Positions 24,605-32,846 of a DNA stretch of 64,000 nucleotides are shown here, one piece after another. The translations under genes were made by a program, and so were the position numbers. Every line of letters starts with the position of its first letter. The stretch's first letter is position 1. Location of the stretch: contig CACYHQ010000004.1 of NCBI GenBank assembly GCA_902774245.1, forward strand, positions 220,463-284,462. Reading direction: 5' to 3'. The notes beneath the pieces were generated by a model. It was not told the DNA's origin. It worked only from the letters and a program-made list of their open reading frames with translations, and did no database searches. This stretch comes from an uncultured bacterium. GTDB lineage: Bacteria > Verrucomicrobiota > Lentisphaeria > Victivallales > UBA1829.

Positions 24605-26284
24605 ATGCTTGACTCTGAAAATCAAACACTGAAAGACATCCTCCTGAACGCCAACGCGTGTTCCGCCCAGAACATGAAGGAAGCCGAGGAGGAATTTGAC
24701 CGTACGGGGAAACCGCTTCAGCAGATCCTGGTCGACTTCCAGATCCTGACCGAGAACGAGATACTCAACTACATCGCGGAAAGCCTCGGCACGACCGTCG
24801 TCGACCTCTCCATGCTTGAGGTCCCGAAAGAGGTCATCGACCTCATCGACGCGGACAACGTCCGCATGCTCGGCGTCGTCCCGATCGATGCGGACGACAC
24901 CACCGTGACGCTCGCCGTGCGCAATCCGCTGAACTACCAGATCGCTGACGAAATGCGCTTCGTGCTGGGCAAGGACGTGATGATCGTCCTCGCCGAAGAA
25001 AAGCAGATCGACGCGTTCATCGACAAGTATTATCCCGTCGACATCAACGGCGTGAACGACCTCCTCTCCGAGATGGACGCCATGGAAGGCTCAGACTACG
25101 CCTACGCGAACGCCGAAGAGGACGCGAACAAGGCCCCGATCATCAAGTTCGTGGACGCCGTCCTCTACCAGGCCATCCGCGACAAGGCGTCGGACATTCA
25201 TTTCGAGCCGTTCGAACACGAATTCAAGATCCGCTACCGTATCGACGGCGCGCTTTACGAGATGTCCCCGCCGCCGCGCAGCCTCGCCATCCCGGTCATC
25301 AGCCGTGTGAAGATCCTCTCCGGCCTGAACATCTCCGAGCGCCGCAAGCCTCAGGACGGCCGTATCCAGCTCAAGATTGCCGGACGCCCCATCGACCTCC
25401 GTGTGTCCACGCTCCCGACCTCCCACGGCGAATCCGTGGTGCTCCGTGTTCTCGACCGCTCCGTCGTCAACCTCGACCTCGACGTCCTCGGCATCAACGA
25501 AGACACGCTCAAGAGGATCCGCGAGATCATCGCCATGCCGAACGGCATCTTCATCATCACCGGCCCGACCGGTTCCGGCAAGACGACCACGCTGTACTCC
25601 GCGCTGAAGGAGATCAACAAGGTCGAGGACAAGATCCTCACGGCCGAAGACCCTGTCGAATACGACCTCGAAGGCATCGTGCAGCTCCCGATCAACGACG
25701 CGATCGGCATGACGTTCGGACGGGCGCTCCGCGCCTTCCTCCGTCAGGACCCCGACATCATCATGCTCGGTGAAACGCGCGATATCGAGACCGCCGAAAT
25801 GGCCGTCCAGGCCTCCCTCACGGGACACCTTGTGTTCACCACGCTCCACACCAACGACGCCGCCGGCGCCGTGACCCGTCTGATCGATATGGGCGTCCAG
25901 CCCTTCCTGATCACGGCCTCGCTGATCGCCATCCTCGGTCAGCGACTCCTCCGCCGCATCTGTCCGCACTGCCGCACGGCGTTCGTCCCCACCGACGACG
26001 ACCTGAAGCTCCTCGGACTCCAGCGGAAGGACATCGGCGACAACAAATTCTACTACGGCAAAGGCTGCCCCACCTGCAACAACACCGGGTACAAGGGACG
26101 TAAAGCCATTACCGAACTGCTCTGCATGAGCAGCAAGATCTCCTCGCTGATCCTGGACTCCGCCCCCGCCGTCGTCATCCGCGACAAGGCGCGCGAACTC
26201 GGCATGACCACCATGCGCGAGGACGGCATCCGCGCCATCCTGAACGGCGAGACCACGATGGAAGAAGTTCTCAAATACACGTAA
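24605..26284 (+). CDS. PilB/GspE-type secretion ATPase, second copy
   Basis: A 559-residue paralogue of the preceding protein, 27 bases after it. It keeps the N-terminal GspE-N domain, SDIHFEP, Walker A GPTGSGKTT, GETRDIETAEMA, TTLHTNDA and the tetracysteine (CPHC ... CPTCNNTG). The Walker A region is nearly identical at DNA level to the first copy, while the N-terminal domains are very different. That is the part that docks on the cytoplasmic platform (PilM/GspL type). The pair probably arose by old duplication and serves two machines or two modes of one machine. Confidence 0.93.
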   Translation: MLDSENQTLKDILLNANACSAQNMKEAEEEFDRTGKPLQQILVDFQILTENEILNYIAESLGTTVVDLSMLEVPKEVIDLIDADNVRMLGVVPIDADDTTVTLAVRNPLNYQIADEMRFVLGKDVMIVLAEEKQIDAFIDKYYPVDINGVNDLLSEMDAMEGSDYAYANAEEDANKAPIIKFVDAVLYQAIRDKASDIHFEPFEHEFKIRYRIDGALYEMSPPPRSLAIPVISRVKILSGLNISERRKPQDGRIQLKIAGRPIDLRVSTLPTSHGESVVLRVLDRSVVNLDLDVLGINEDTLKRIREIIAMPNGIFIITGPTGSGKTTTLYSALKEINKVEDKILTAEDPVEYDLEGIVQLPINDAIGMTFGRALRAFLRQDPDIIMLGETRDIETAEMAVQASLTGHLVFTTLHTNDAAGAVTRLIDMGVQPFLITASLIAILGQRLLRRICPHCRTAFVPTDDDLKLLGLQRKDIGDNKFYYGKGCPTCNNTGYKGRKAITELLCMSSKISSLILDSAPAVVIRDKARELGMTTMREDGIRAILNGETTMEEVLKYT

Positions 26285-26305
26285 TCAACATAAAGGGCCC
26301 TCAAA

Positions 26306-27373
26306 ATGGTTGAAATGGATGAATTACTGGATCTCGTCGTCACCGAAGGCGTCAGCGATTTGCACCTCGAAGTCGGCGTTCCCCCCGTAATCCGCCTCCA
26401 CGGCGAAATGACCCAGCTTGATCTTCCTCCGCTCCAGCCGGAAGACACGGAGGCGCTGGTCAAGTCGATCGCCTCCCCGCGCCATCTCCAGCAGCTCGCC
26501 GAAGACGGCGGCACCGACTTCGGTTTCGCGTTCGGCGACCGCGCGCGTTTCCGCGTCAGCGCGTTCAAGCAGAAAGGCTGCATCGGCTCGGTGCTCCGCC
26601 AGATCCCGAACGAAATGATGTCTCTCGCAAAAATCGGCCTCCCGCCGAGCATCAAGGACCTGCTCTACCGTCCCCGCGGAATGATCCTCGTGACCGGCCC
26701 GACCGGTTCCGGCAAGTCCACCACCCTCGCCTCGATGATCAACGTCATCAACGAGGAGCGTGCCGTGCACATCATCACGGTCGAGGACCCCATCGAATTC
26801 TACCACCACCACAAGAAGAGCGTGGTGATCCAGCGTGAAGTCGGCGCGGACGTCCCGAGCTTCTCCGAAGCACTCCGCCGCGCCCTCCGTCAGGACCCCG
26901 ACATCATCCTCGTCGGCGAATTGCGCGACCTGGTCACCATCGAAGCCGCAGTCACCGCCGCCGAAACCGGTCACCTGGTCTTCGGCACCCTGCACACCAC
27001 CGGCGCGGCCCCGACCGTCGACCGTATCGTCGATGCTTTCCCGACCAACCAGCAGCCGCAGATCCGCACCCAGCTCGCCGCCGGTCTCGTCGGCGTCATC
27101 TCCCAGGTGCTCCTGCCCCGTATCGACAAGCCCGGACGCGTTGCCGCGTTCGAGATCATGATCACCACACCCTCCATCCAGGCGCTGATCCGCGACGGCA
27201 AGACCTTCCGTATCACGTCGGACATCCAGACGGGCGCGAAGTTCGGTATGAACACCCTCGACTCCCACCTCGTCGACCTCTACAAGAAGGGCATGGTCTC
27301 CTACGGCGAAGTCATCACGAAGGCACAGGACCCCGAAGGCATCGTCCAGACGCTCGCGAATACCAACATCTGA
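26306..27373 (+). CDS. pilT: Twitching motility retraction ATPase
   Basis: A 355-residue hexameric ATPase that powers pilus disassembly. It lacks the long GspE-N domain and the tetracysteine, as expected for PilT. Seen motifs are [11 protein letters not shown] near residue 17, Walker [22 protein letters not shown] (Walker B) and GTLHTTGA (His box). Near the end is IRDGKTFRI, the place of the AIRE retraction motif. The HHHHKK patch in the Asp box (EFYHHHKKS) is slightly expanded. Its presence argues that the ATPases upstream serve a true, retractable type IV pilus. Confidence 0.93.
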   Translation: MVEMDELLDLVVTEGVSDLHLEVGVPPVIRLHGEMTQLDLPPLQPEDTEALVKSIASPRHLQQLAEDGGTDFGFAFGDRARFRVSAFKQKGCIGSVLRQIPNEMMSLAKIGLPPSIKDLLYRPRGMILVTGPTGSGKSTTLASMINVINEERAVHIITVEDPIEFYHHHKKSVVIQREVGADVPSFSEALRRALRQDPDIILVGELRDLVTIEAAVTAAETGHLVFGTLHTTGAAPTVDRIVDAFPTNQQPQIRTQLAAGLVGVISQVLLPRIDKPGRVAAFEIMITTPSIQALIRDGKTFRITSDIQTGAKFGMNTLDSHLVDLYKKGMVSYGEVITKAQDPEGIVQTLANTNI

Positions 27374-27416
27374 TCCGGTTTCTCATTCAACATTCACATA
27401 ACCTGGAGTTCACAAA

Positions 27417-28679
27417 ATGCCGATCTTCCAATACACCGCGATGGACGCATCCGGTAAGGAACAGAAGGGACAGCACGAAGCCGCAAGCGAAGAAGCCGTC
27501 GCATCGTTCCTGAAGGAACAGGGGATGTTCCCCACCTCCATCAAGCCGCTCGCCAAGGCGGCCAAGGCAAAAAAGGAAAAGGCCAAAGCCCCCGGCGCCG
27601 CAAAAGGCCTGAACATCAACCTCGGCCCCACGGTCATGAAGGGCAAGGACCTGACCGTCTTCACCCGTCAGCTCGCCATCCTGCTCGACGCCGGCCTCCC
27701 TCTGATCCGCTCGCTCAAGACGCTTGAAAGACAGGCGAAAAACCCGGCCGTCAAGACCATTCTCGGCAAGGTCGCCTACTCCGTCGAAGGCGGCTCGACC
27801 TTCTCCGAAGCCCTCGCGCAGCACCCGAAATCGTTCGACAAACTCTACCTGAACATGATCCGCGCAGGCGAAGCCGCAGGTAAGCTCGAACTGATCCTCA
27901 CCCGTCTGGCAGGCTTCCGCGAAAAGGCCGCCAAGATCGCCGGCAAGGTCAAATCCGCCATGGTCTACCCGGCCATCGTGCTCTCCATCGCCATCGGCAT
28001 CACCATCTTCCTCATGATCTTCATCGTCCCGAAATTCGAAGTCATGTTCACGGAAATGCTCGACGGCGCGCAGCTGCCCGCCATCACCCAGTTCGTCATG
28101 GGCGTCAGCCGCTGGCTGCAGAACAACATCATCATCGCCATCATCATCGTGGTCGTCCTCGTGATCGCCACGAAGTTCATCCTCAAAACGGAGAAAGGGC
28201 GGTTCTACTTCGACAAGGGCATATACAACGCCCCTGTCATCGGCCTGCTCATCTCCCGTAACGCCATTTCCAAGTTCTCCCGTACGCTCGGCACCCTCAT
28301 GGGTTCCGGCGTGCCCGTCCTGAATGCCCTCCAGATCGTTCGCGACACCGCCGGCAACGAACTGGTCTCCAAAGCCGTCCAGCAGGTCCACGACGCCGTG
28401 AAGGAAGGCGAACCGATGGCGCCCCCGCTGCTCGCCACCAAGATCTTCCCCGACATGGTCATCAGTATGATCGAGGTCGGCGAGGAAACAGGCAAGCTCC
28501 CGGACATGCTCGAAAAGATCGCCGACACCTACGACGAAGAAGTCGACAACGCCGTCAGCGCCCTGACATCCATGATCGAACCGTTGATGATCGTCTTCCT
28601 GGCCGTCATCGTCGGCGGTATCGTCATCGCACTGTTCAGCCCGCTGATCACCATCATCCAGACTCTCGGCGGCGGTTGA
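27417..28679 (+). CDS. pilC: Type IV pilus/T2SS inner-membrane platform protein
   Basis: A 420-residue GspF/PilC protein. A short N-terminal region with FQYTAMDASGKEQKG and an Ala/Lys-rich linker precedes two GspF domains (about 75-200 and 280-400). Three membrane helices follow the family pattern: one after KVKSAMVYPAI (about 180-205), one near 235-255, one at the C-terminus (about 385-410). It organises pilin polymerisation at the inner membrane and interacts with PilB and PilT, encoded directly upstream. The operon ends here with a terminator at 28694-28736. Confidence 0.94.
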   Translation: MPIFQYTAMDASGKEQKGQHEAASEEAVASFLKEQGMFPTSIKPLAKAAKAKKEKAKAPGAAKGLNINLGPTVMKGKDLTVFTRQLAILLDAGLPLIRSLKTLERQAKNPAVKTILGKVAYSVEGGSTFSEALAQHPKSFDKLYLNMIRAGEAAGKLELILTRLAGFREKAAKIAGKVKSAMVYPAIVLSIAIGITIFLMIFIVPKFEVMFTEMLDGAQLPAITQFVMGVSRWLQNNIIIAIIIVVVLVIATKFILKTEKGRFYFDKGIYNAPVIGLLISRNAISKFSRTLGTLMGSGVPVLNALQIVRDTAGNELVSKAVQQVHDAVKEGEPMAPPLLATKIFPDMVISMIEVGEETGKLPDMLEKIADTYDEEVDNAVSALTSMIEPLMIVFLAVIVGGIVIALFSPLITIIQTLGGG

Positions 28680-28693
28680 TCCGCCTCGTCCAC

Positions 28694-28736
28694 GGTCCCG
28701 CCCAGGAATTCCCCGGACGGGACCTTTTCTTTTTCC
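28694..28736 (+). terminator. Intrinsic terminator after pilC
   Basis: Stem GGTCCCG (28694-28700) with CGGGACC (28718-28724) is followed by TTTTCTTTTT. It overlaps the leader of coaX, so coaX may receive read-through. Confidence 0.7.
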
Positions 28737-28750
28737 GGAGGTACGCGCAA

Positions 28751-29455
28751 ATGCGCTGCTATCTGAACATCGGAAATACACACACGCAGATACTCTACAT
28801 CGCGCCCGACCGCCTCAATTTTCAGGAGACGGTCGCCACGGACGATTTTTCGCCGGAAATGATCCGCCCGGATGAATTGTCATTCATCGGAGCCTCATGC
28901 GTCGTCGAACGGATGTTCCCGGTTTTGGCGGACCTCGGCGTCCATCTTGTGACGCCGGAGGCCGCTTCGAAATTCGTGGACTTCTCCCTCGTCGATGCGT
29001 CGACGCTCGGACAGGACCGTATCGCGAATGCCGTTTATTTGACCAAAAGAGCCACTCTTCCGGCTGTTTCGCTTGATTTCGGCACCTGCATCACCGCGGA
29101 GATCGTCGACGCGCAGAAACGCTTTCTCGGCGGCGCGATCTTCCCCGGACGCACCCTTACGCGCCGTGCCCTCAATCTCTACACCTCGAAACTCCCGTTC
29201 GTCGAACTCGCGGACGAATTGCCGCAAAACCTGGGCACGAACACCGCCGACGCCATCCGCCTGGGCGCCGACGCCGCCGCCATCGACGCCGTGGCGGGAT
29301 TCCTCGCCCGCGTCGAAAAGATGCTCGGGAAACGTCCTGCCGTCTACGCCTGCGGCGGCGACCGCGCGTTTTTCCTGCGCGCGCCGGAACTCGCCGGTAT
29401 GAGGGACGGCAAGGACAACTTCACCCTGCGTGGAGTCGAGCGGACTTTCCGCTGA
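28751..29455 (+). CDS. coaX: Type III pantothenate kinase
   Basis: A 234-residue ASKHA-fold kinase that phosphorylates pantothenate, the first step from vitamin B5 to CoA. Start at ATG 28751, since GGAGG lies 9 bases upstream. The frame is open further back but that part overlaps pilC and the terminator. Family motifs: phosphate loop NIGNT (6-10), GQDRIANAV with the catalytic-type D89, DFGTCIT (109-115), GGAIFPGR and ACGGDR. The usual first aspartate of DxGNT is asparagine (N6), which is unusual. PanC, which makes pantothenate, is encoded at 37220-38071. Confidence 0.9.
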   Translation: MRCYLNIGNTHTQILYIAPDRLNFQETVATDDFSPEMIRPDELSFIGASCVVERMFPVLADLGVHLVTPEAASKFVDFSLVDASTLGQDRIANAVYLTKRATLPAVSLDFGTCITAEIVDAQKRFLGGAIFPGRTLTRRALNLYTSKLPFVELADELPQNLGTNTADAIRLGADAAAIDAVAGFLARVEKMLGKRPAVYACGGDRAFFLRAPELAGMRDGKDNFTLRGVERTFR

Positions 29456-29465
29456 GAAACGTCCC

Positions 29466-30131
29466 ATGAGGATCAAGATCTGCGGCATCAGGAACGACTC
29501 GGATTTGAAGGCGGCGCTCTCCGCCTCGCCGGACGCGGTCGGATTCCTTGTCGGACAGCTCCATCCCTCGCCGGATTTCATCCTCGCATGCACCGCGCGA
29601 CGTCTCGCGAAATCCCTCCCGCCGTTCGTCCAGCCTTGGCTGGTCACGCATTTGTCTTCCCCTGAAGAAGTCCTCGACCTCGCCGACGCCGCTGCGATCC
29701 ACAACATCCAGCTCCACGGGGAATCCACGCCGGAGGAAGTCTTCGCGATCCGCGACGCCCTGCCCCCGTGTGCCAAGCTCGTGCGCGCGGTCCATCCCGA
29801 GTCGCAGGACGCCTTTTACAAATTCGCCGAGTTCGTGCCGTTCATCGACGCGTTTTTGATCGACACGCTCAACCCGAAGACCGGACAGGTCGGCGGGACC
29901 GGACTTACCGGGAACTGGATCCGTGCCGCCCGTTTCGTGCAGGAATCCCCGCTCCCGGTCATCCTCGCGGGCGGCCTTACGCCCGTCAACGTCGCGCGCG
30001 CCATCGAACGCGTCCATCCCTATGCCGTGGATGTGAACACCGGAGTCAAGGCGTCCGCGGACCGCACGGAAAGTGCCCCTCTCTGCCGCGCATTCGTAAA
30101 GGCGGCACGCCTGGCGGATTATCAGATATAG
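29466..30131 (+). CDS. trpF: Phosphoribosylanthranilate isomerase
   Basis: A 221-residue TIM-barrel enzyme of tryptophan synthesis (PRA to CdRP). Start at ATG 29466, 10 bases after the coaX stop. Seen: KICGIRN at the N-terminus (catalytic Cys), QLHGEST in the middle, the DTLNP...GGTGLTGNW phosphate-binding block, LAGGLTP, and VDVNTGVK near the end. No other trp gene is adjacent. Its last codons lie inside a 34-bp sequence (30086-30119) repeated 147 bases downstream, so the present C-terminus ADYQI may have been created by an insertion. Confidence 0.93.
   Translation: MRIKICGIRNDSDLKAALSASPDAVGFLVGQLHPSPDFILACTARRLAKSLPPFVQPWLVTHLSSPEEVLDLADAAAIHNIQLHGESTPEEVFAIRDALPPCAKLVRAVHPESQDAFYKFAEFVPFIDAFLIDTLNPKTGQVGGTGLTGNWIRAARFVQESPLPVILAGGLTPVNVARAIERVHPYAVDVNTGVKASADRTESAPLCRAFVKAARLADYQI
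30086..30119. repeat. 34-bp direct repeat, copy 1 (inside trpF 3' end)
   Basis: Matches 30233-30266 with one mismatch (seventh base a versus t). Begins CCGCGCATTCG and ends CCTGGCGGAT. Confidence 0.9.
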
Positions 30132-30232
30132 CAGCCCTCCCCTATATCCGAGCATAGCCGAACACGATTCGACACTCTCCGTATGTGCGCGAGCGTATGC
30201 CGCGCACTACAACAGTGGAGGACTTGTCCTCC
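30120..30232. repeat. 113-bp hairpin-bearing segment between direct repeats
   Basis: Includes the trpF stop. Contains GTGCGCG-AGCGTATGC-CGCGCAC (30185-30207) and ends exactly with the palindrome GGAGGAC-TT-GTCCTCC (30217-30232). Both resemble the hairpins after hydA. CAGTGGAGGACTT (30213-30225) recurs at 49025-49037. It could be a small inserted palindromic element. Confidence 0.6.
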
Positions 30233-30266
30233 CCGCGCTTTCGTAAAGGCGGCACGCCTGGCGGAT
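30233..30266. repeat. 34-bp direct repeat, copy 2
   Basis: Second copy of the trpF end. Read in the trpF frame it would give the ending ...LADLY followed by TGA, which looks like an alternative or ancestral C-terminus. Confidence 0.85.
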
Positions 30267-30293
30267 CTTTATTGAGTTCGTTTTCAGCTCGGA

Positions 30294-30788
30294 TCAAAAT
30301 ATCTTCTGGTAATACGCGATGCTGAGCCAGCGGTCGAATTTCCGGCCCGCTTCGTGCACGGTCCCGGCATACTCGTAGCCGCATTTCCGGTGCAATTCGA
30401 TGCTCGGCAGATTCTCCGAATCGATCACGCCGATGAGCGTGTGGATGCCGATCCTGCGGCATTCCTCCTCCAGACGCGTCATCAGTGCCGTCCCGACGCC
30501 CTTTCTGCGCGCGGAGGGTTCGACATAGACGGACAGTTCCGCCGCATGCCGGTACCCCTGATGATGCCGGTACGCGCCGCAGGAGGCGAATCCTAAAAAA
30601 ACGCCGTCGTCCGACTCCGCCGCCAGCACGGGATAACCTCCCGCCGCATGATCGTCGAAATACTCACGCATGTACGATTCCGGGTGCGGATCGCAGTCGT
30701 ACACCCAGGTCGTGTGCAGGATGGCATCGTTCAGCAGCGCCAGCATGTGCGGGGCGTGACGGTCAAAATCAGCTGGTATGATCTTCAT
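30294..30788 (-). CDS. GNAT-family N-acetyltransferase (PAT/MnaT-like)
   Basis: A 164-residue acetyltransferase with the acetyl-CoA-binding motif RRKGVGTAL (about 94-102) and the PAT/YncA-type layout: an early TTWVYDCDP region, then ELSVYVEPSARRKGVG, then GVIDSENLPSIELHRKCGY. Relatives acetylate the amino group of phosphinothricin, methionine sulfoximine or similar small molecules. The true substrate is unknown. It starts 10 bases after the GH5 stop, so it is probably cotranscribed with the GH5 gene. Confidence 0.87.
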   Translation of the reverse strand: MKIIPADFDRHAPHMLALLNDAILHTTWVYDCDPHPESYMREYFDDHAAGGYPVLAAESDDGVFLGFASCGAYRHHQGYRHAAELSVYVEPSARRKGVGTALMTRLEEECRRIGIHTLIGVIDSENLPSIELHRKCGYEYAGTVHEAGRKFDRWLSIAYYQKIF

Positions 30789-30798
30789 TTGTTCACGC

Positions 30799-31881
30799 TC
30801 AATTTCCGGTCAGGGCGGGCAGGACGCCCACCTGACGCCATACATAAGCCCGGCGGTCGAGTTCCTCGCCGTTGTCCCAGAAGACCGGGCAGATGCCGTT
30901 TTCGCGCGACAGGCGCACGATGGAACGGAAGTAATCGACGCGGCTCGCGCGGTCCTTGTTCCGCAGCAGGCAGCCGTACTCGCCGATAATAACCGGGATG
31001 CCCTTATCAAGATAATGCTCCTTCAGCTTCCCGAAGTTGGCTTCCATCGTCCTGTGGTCCTCGTCGCTGCCCCAGTTGTACTGGTAGCCCCAGCTCGTGC
31101 CGGGCGTGGCGATGGCGAACTGCGGCGGCAGGTAGTAATGCACGGAGACGATGCAGCGAGGATCGTCGGGGAGGACCAGATGGTCGCACGCCTTGTCGAG
31201 GTCGGCCCCGATCCCCGGCAGCAGCAGCCAGCGTTTCTTGTTTCCCCCGCCCGAAGCGCGAATCAGCTTCACGAACTCATCGTTCACGCGGTTCACGAGC
31301 GCGCCGTTCTCTTCAATCGGCAGGTCCGTGAAATCGATCTCGTTCATCGACTCGAAGATCAAGTGGTCGGTGCGTTCGCGGAAACGTGCGGCGATCTGCC
31401 GCCAGGCGGCGCGGAACTGCGTCATGGTCCCCTCATAGTCCTTCGACGCCTTCTCCAGCCAGGTTTTTTCGTGGTGCAGATTGAGAATCACGTACATCTT
31501 TTCCGCCAGCGCCCAGTCCACGACCTCCTCCACACGCGCCATCCAGGCGGGATCGACCGAGTATTCCGGCGCGTCGCCCATGTGCGGCCTCCAGGTCACG
31601 GGGATGCGGATCGTGTCGAATCCCTCGTCCCTGATGAACTTGATCAGCTTGCGCGTGGTGTGCGGATTGCCCCAGGCGGTCTCCGTTTCCAGACCGCCGA
31701 GTCCGCCGCCGTTCGGCAGGGAGTCGAACGTGTTGCCGAGGTTCCAACCGTATCCCATACCGGACACAAACGCAATGCCTTCCGACACGTCGTCTTTCGA
31801 GGAGACACAGGACAGGACACACGCGGACAGACAGAGGATAAACAGGAAGAAGACGCTTTTTTTCGCTGAGAGACGGGACAT
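30799..31881 (-). CDS. GH5 family endoglucanase-like lipoprotein
   Basis: A 360-residue secreted enzyme. Start at ATG 31881 (GGTGG 5 bases upstream); the frame is open 46 codons further but covers the promoter. The N-terminus has a lipoprotein-type signal (hydrophobic stretch then VLSC), so it is likely membrane-anchored. The GH5 barrel shows WNLGNTFD near the start, LNLHHE, the acid/base E181 in MNEI and the nucleophile E301 in IGEYG. Action on beta-1,4-glucans or mannans is expected; the exact substrate cannot be told. It pairs with the GH39 enzyme at 17.8-19.4 kb as evidence for plant glycan use. Confidence 0.9.
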   Translation of the reverse strand: MSRLSAKKSVFFLFILCLSACVLSCVSSKDDVSEGIAFVSGMGYGWNLGNTFDSLPNGGGLGGLETETAWGNPHTTRKLIKFIRDEGFDTIRIPVTWRPHMGDAPEYSVDPAWMARVEEVVDWALAEKMYVILNLHHEKTWLEKASKDYEGTMTQFRAAWRQIAARFRERTDHLIFESMNEIDFTDLPIEENGALVNRVNDEFVKLIRASGGGNKKRWLLLPGIGADLDKACDHLVLPDDPRCIVSVHYYLPPQFAIATPGTSWGYQYNWGSDEDHRTMEANFGKLKEHYLDKGIPVIIGEYGCLLRNKDRASRVDYFRSIVRLSRENGICPVFWDNGEELDRRAYVWRQVGVLPALTGN

Positions 31882-31929
31882 GGGAACCACCTTTCTTGAG
31901 ATGCAAAACAAACGGGGTATATTGCGCCT

Positions 31930-31958
31930 AATATAGCATACTCCGGCCGTATTTTCAA
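31930..31958 (-). promoter_or_regulatory. Promoter of GH5/acetyltransferase unit
   Basis: Minus strand TTGAAA (31953-31958), 17-base spacer ending TGC (extended -10), TATATT (31930-31935). Confidence 0.65.
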
Positions 31959-32029
31959 CCGGAAAGCACCGGCAATCGTTCCTGTCGGTGAAAAAAAAGA
32001 GAAATGTCTGAAAAAACACTTGTTTTCAG

Positions 32030-32057
32030 TTGATTTTTCGGAAAAACGATGTATCTT
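32030..32057 (+). promoter_or_regulatory. Promoter of zinc-ribbon lipoprotein gene
   Basis: TTGATT (32030-32035), 16-base spacer, TATCTT (32052-32057). Confidence 0.5.
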
Positions 32058-32134
32058 TATTAAAGTCGGTAAAAAAGACCTCAATTTCTTTTCCCGCCTG
32101 TTCAGTTCATATCTTTTTACGGAGCTCGTTTTTC

Positions 32135-32791
32135 ATGAAAAGAATCATATCTCTCGCAACAGTCCTGATCCTCGTCTGCTGTGCGGTTCTCTGCCTCTGT
32201 TCCTGCGGAAAAAGGCAACCGAAACGCACCGTCAGCCAGGATACGGTCCGCCTCATGCAGAAGACGCAGGCGGAACTTGAGGCTTGCGTCGAGCGTTGCA
32301 GATCCGCCGCGCAGGAATCCAAGGACAGGGAAATCCTCCTCGCCCTCGCGAACTCCCAGCAGGTCCTCGTCGACCGTCATAAAACAATCATCAACATCCT
32401 CCTGAAAAAATACAAATTCGAGAAGATCTCCACGGTCTCCTATCCGATTGAAATGGATCCGCGGACAATCGTCCTCGCTCCCGTAAAAGAATATCGGGAA
32501 ATCCTGGCCACTGCCGACCCGGAAAGGACCCTGCGTGAAGTCCTGATCGCGCTGGAAATCACAAATAAAGTGCTCTCGTCCGACATGGACATCGAACTGA
32601 TGATTGATCCTGATGCCGATGAAATTCCGGAACTTGATTTCTATCTCTGCCCCGTCTGCGGCCACCTCACCTTGGAGGAACCGGAGAAAAACTGCCCCGT
32701 CTGCCATTCCGACAAGGACAGACAGATCAAGCTGAAGAACGGTGACCTCCCGCCCCAGGAAACGGGCACGTTCGTCACGGTCTCGGATTAA
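32135..32791 (+). CDS. Putative lipoprotein with C-terminal zinc ribbon
   Basis: A 218-residue protein of unknown function. Start at ATG 32135 (GGAG 10 bases upstream). A lipoprotein signal ends in LCSC (C24). The middle (about 40-170) is charged and mainly helical, with a run rich in Arg, Leu and Glu. The C-terminus has two CPxC knuckles: LCPVCG near residue 172 and NCPVCHSD near 188, a rubredoxin- or rubrerythrin-like metal site. A zinc or iron ribbon on an exported lipoprotein is unusual. It is monocistronic, with its own promoter and a strong terminator. Confidence 0.75.
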   Translation: MKRIISLATVLILVCCAVLCLCSCGKRQPKRTVSQDTVRLMQKTQAELEACVERCRSAAQESKDREILLALANSQQVLVDRHKTIINILLKKYKFEKISTVSYPIEMDPRTIVLAPVKEYREILATADPERTLREVLIALEITNKVLSSDMDIELMIDPDADEIPELDFYLCPVCGHLTLEEPEKNCPVCHSDKDRQIKLKNGDLPPQETGTFVTVSD

Positions 32792-32812
32792 CCCTTTCCC
32801 CCTGTTTTCCAC

Positions 32813-32844
32813 GCCGGATAATTCAGTTCATCCGGCTTTTTTTT
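32813..32844 (+). terminator. Intrinsic terminator
   Basis: Stem GCCGGAT (32813-32819) with ATCCGGC (32830-32836) followed by eight T. It ends the zinc-ribbon lipoprotein message. Confidence 0.85.
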
Positions 32845-32846
32845 AT

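Noticed and set aside
31882..32019. Longer N-terminus for the GH5 enzyme
   Set aside because: The added 46 residues cover the promoter and hide the lipoprotein signal that begins at 31881.
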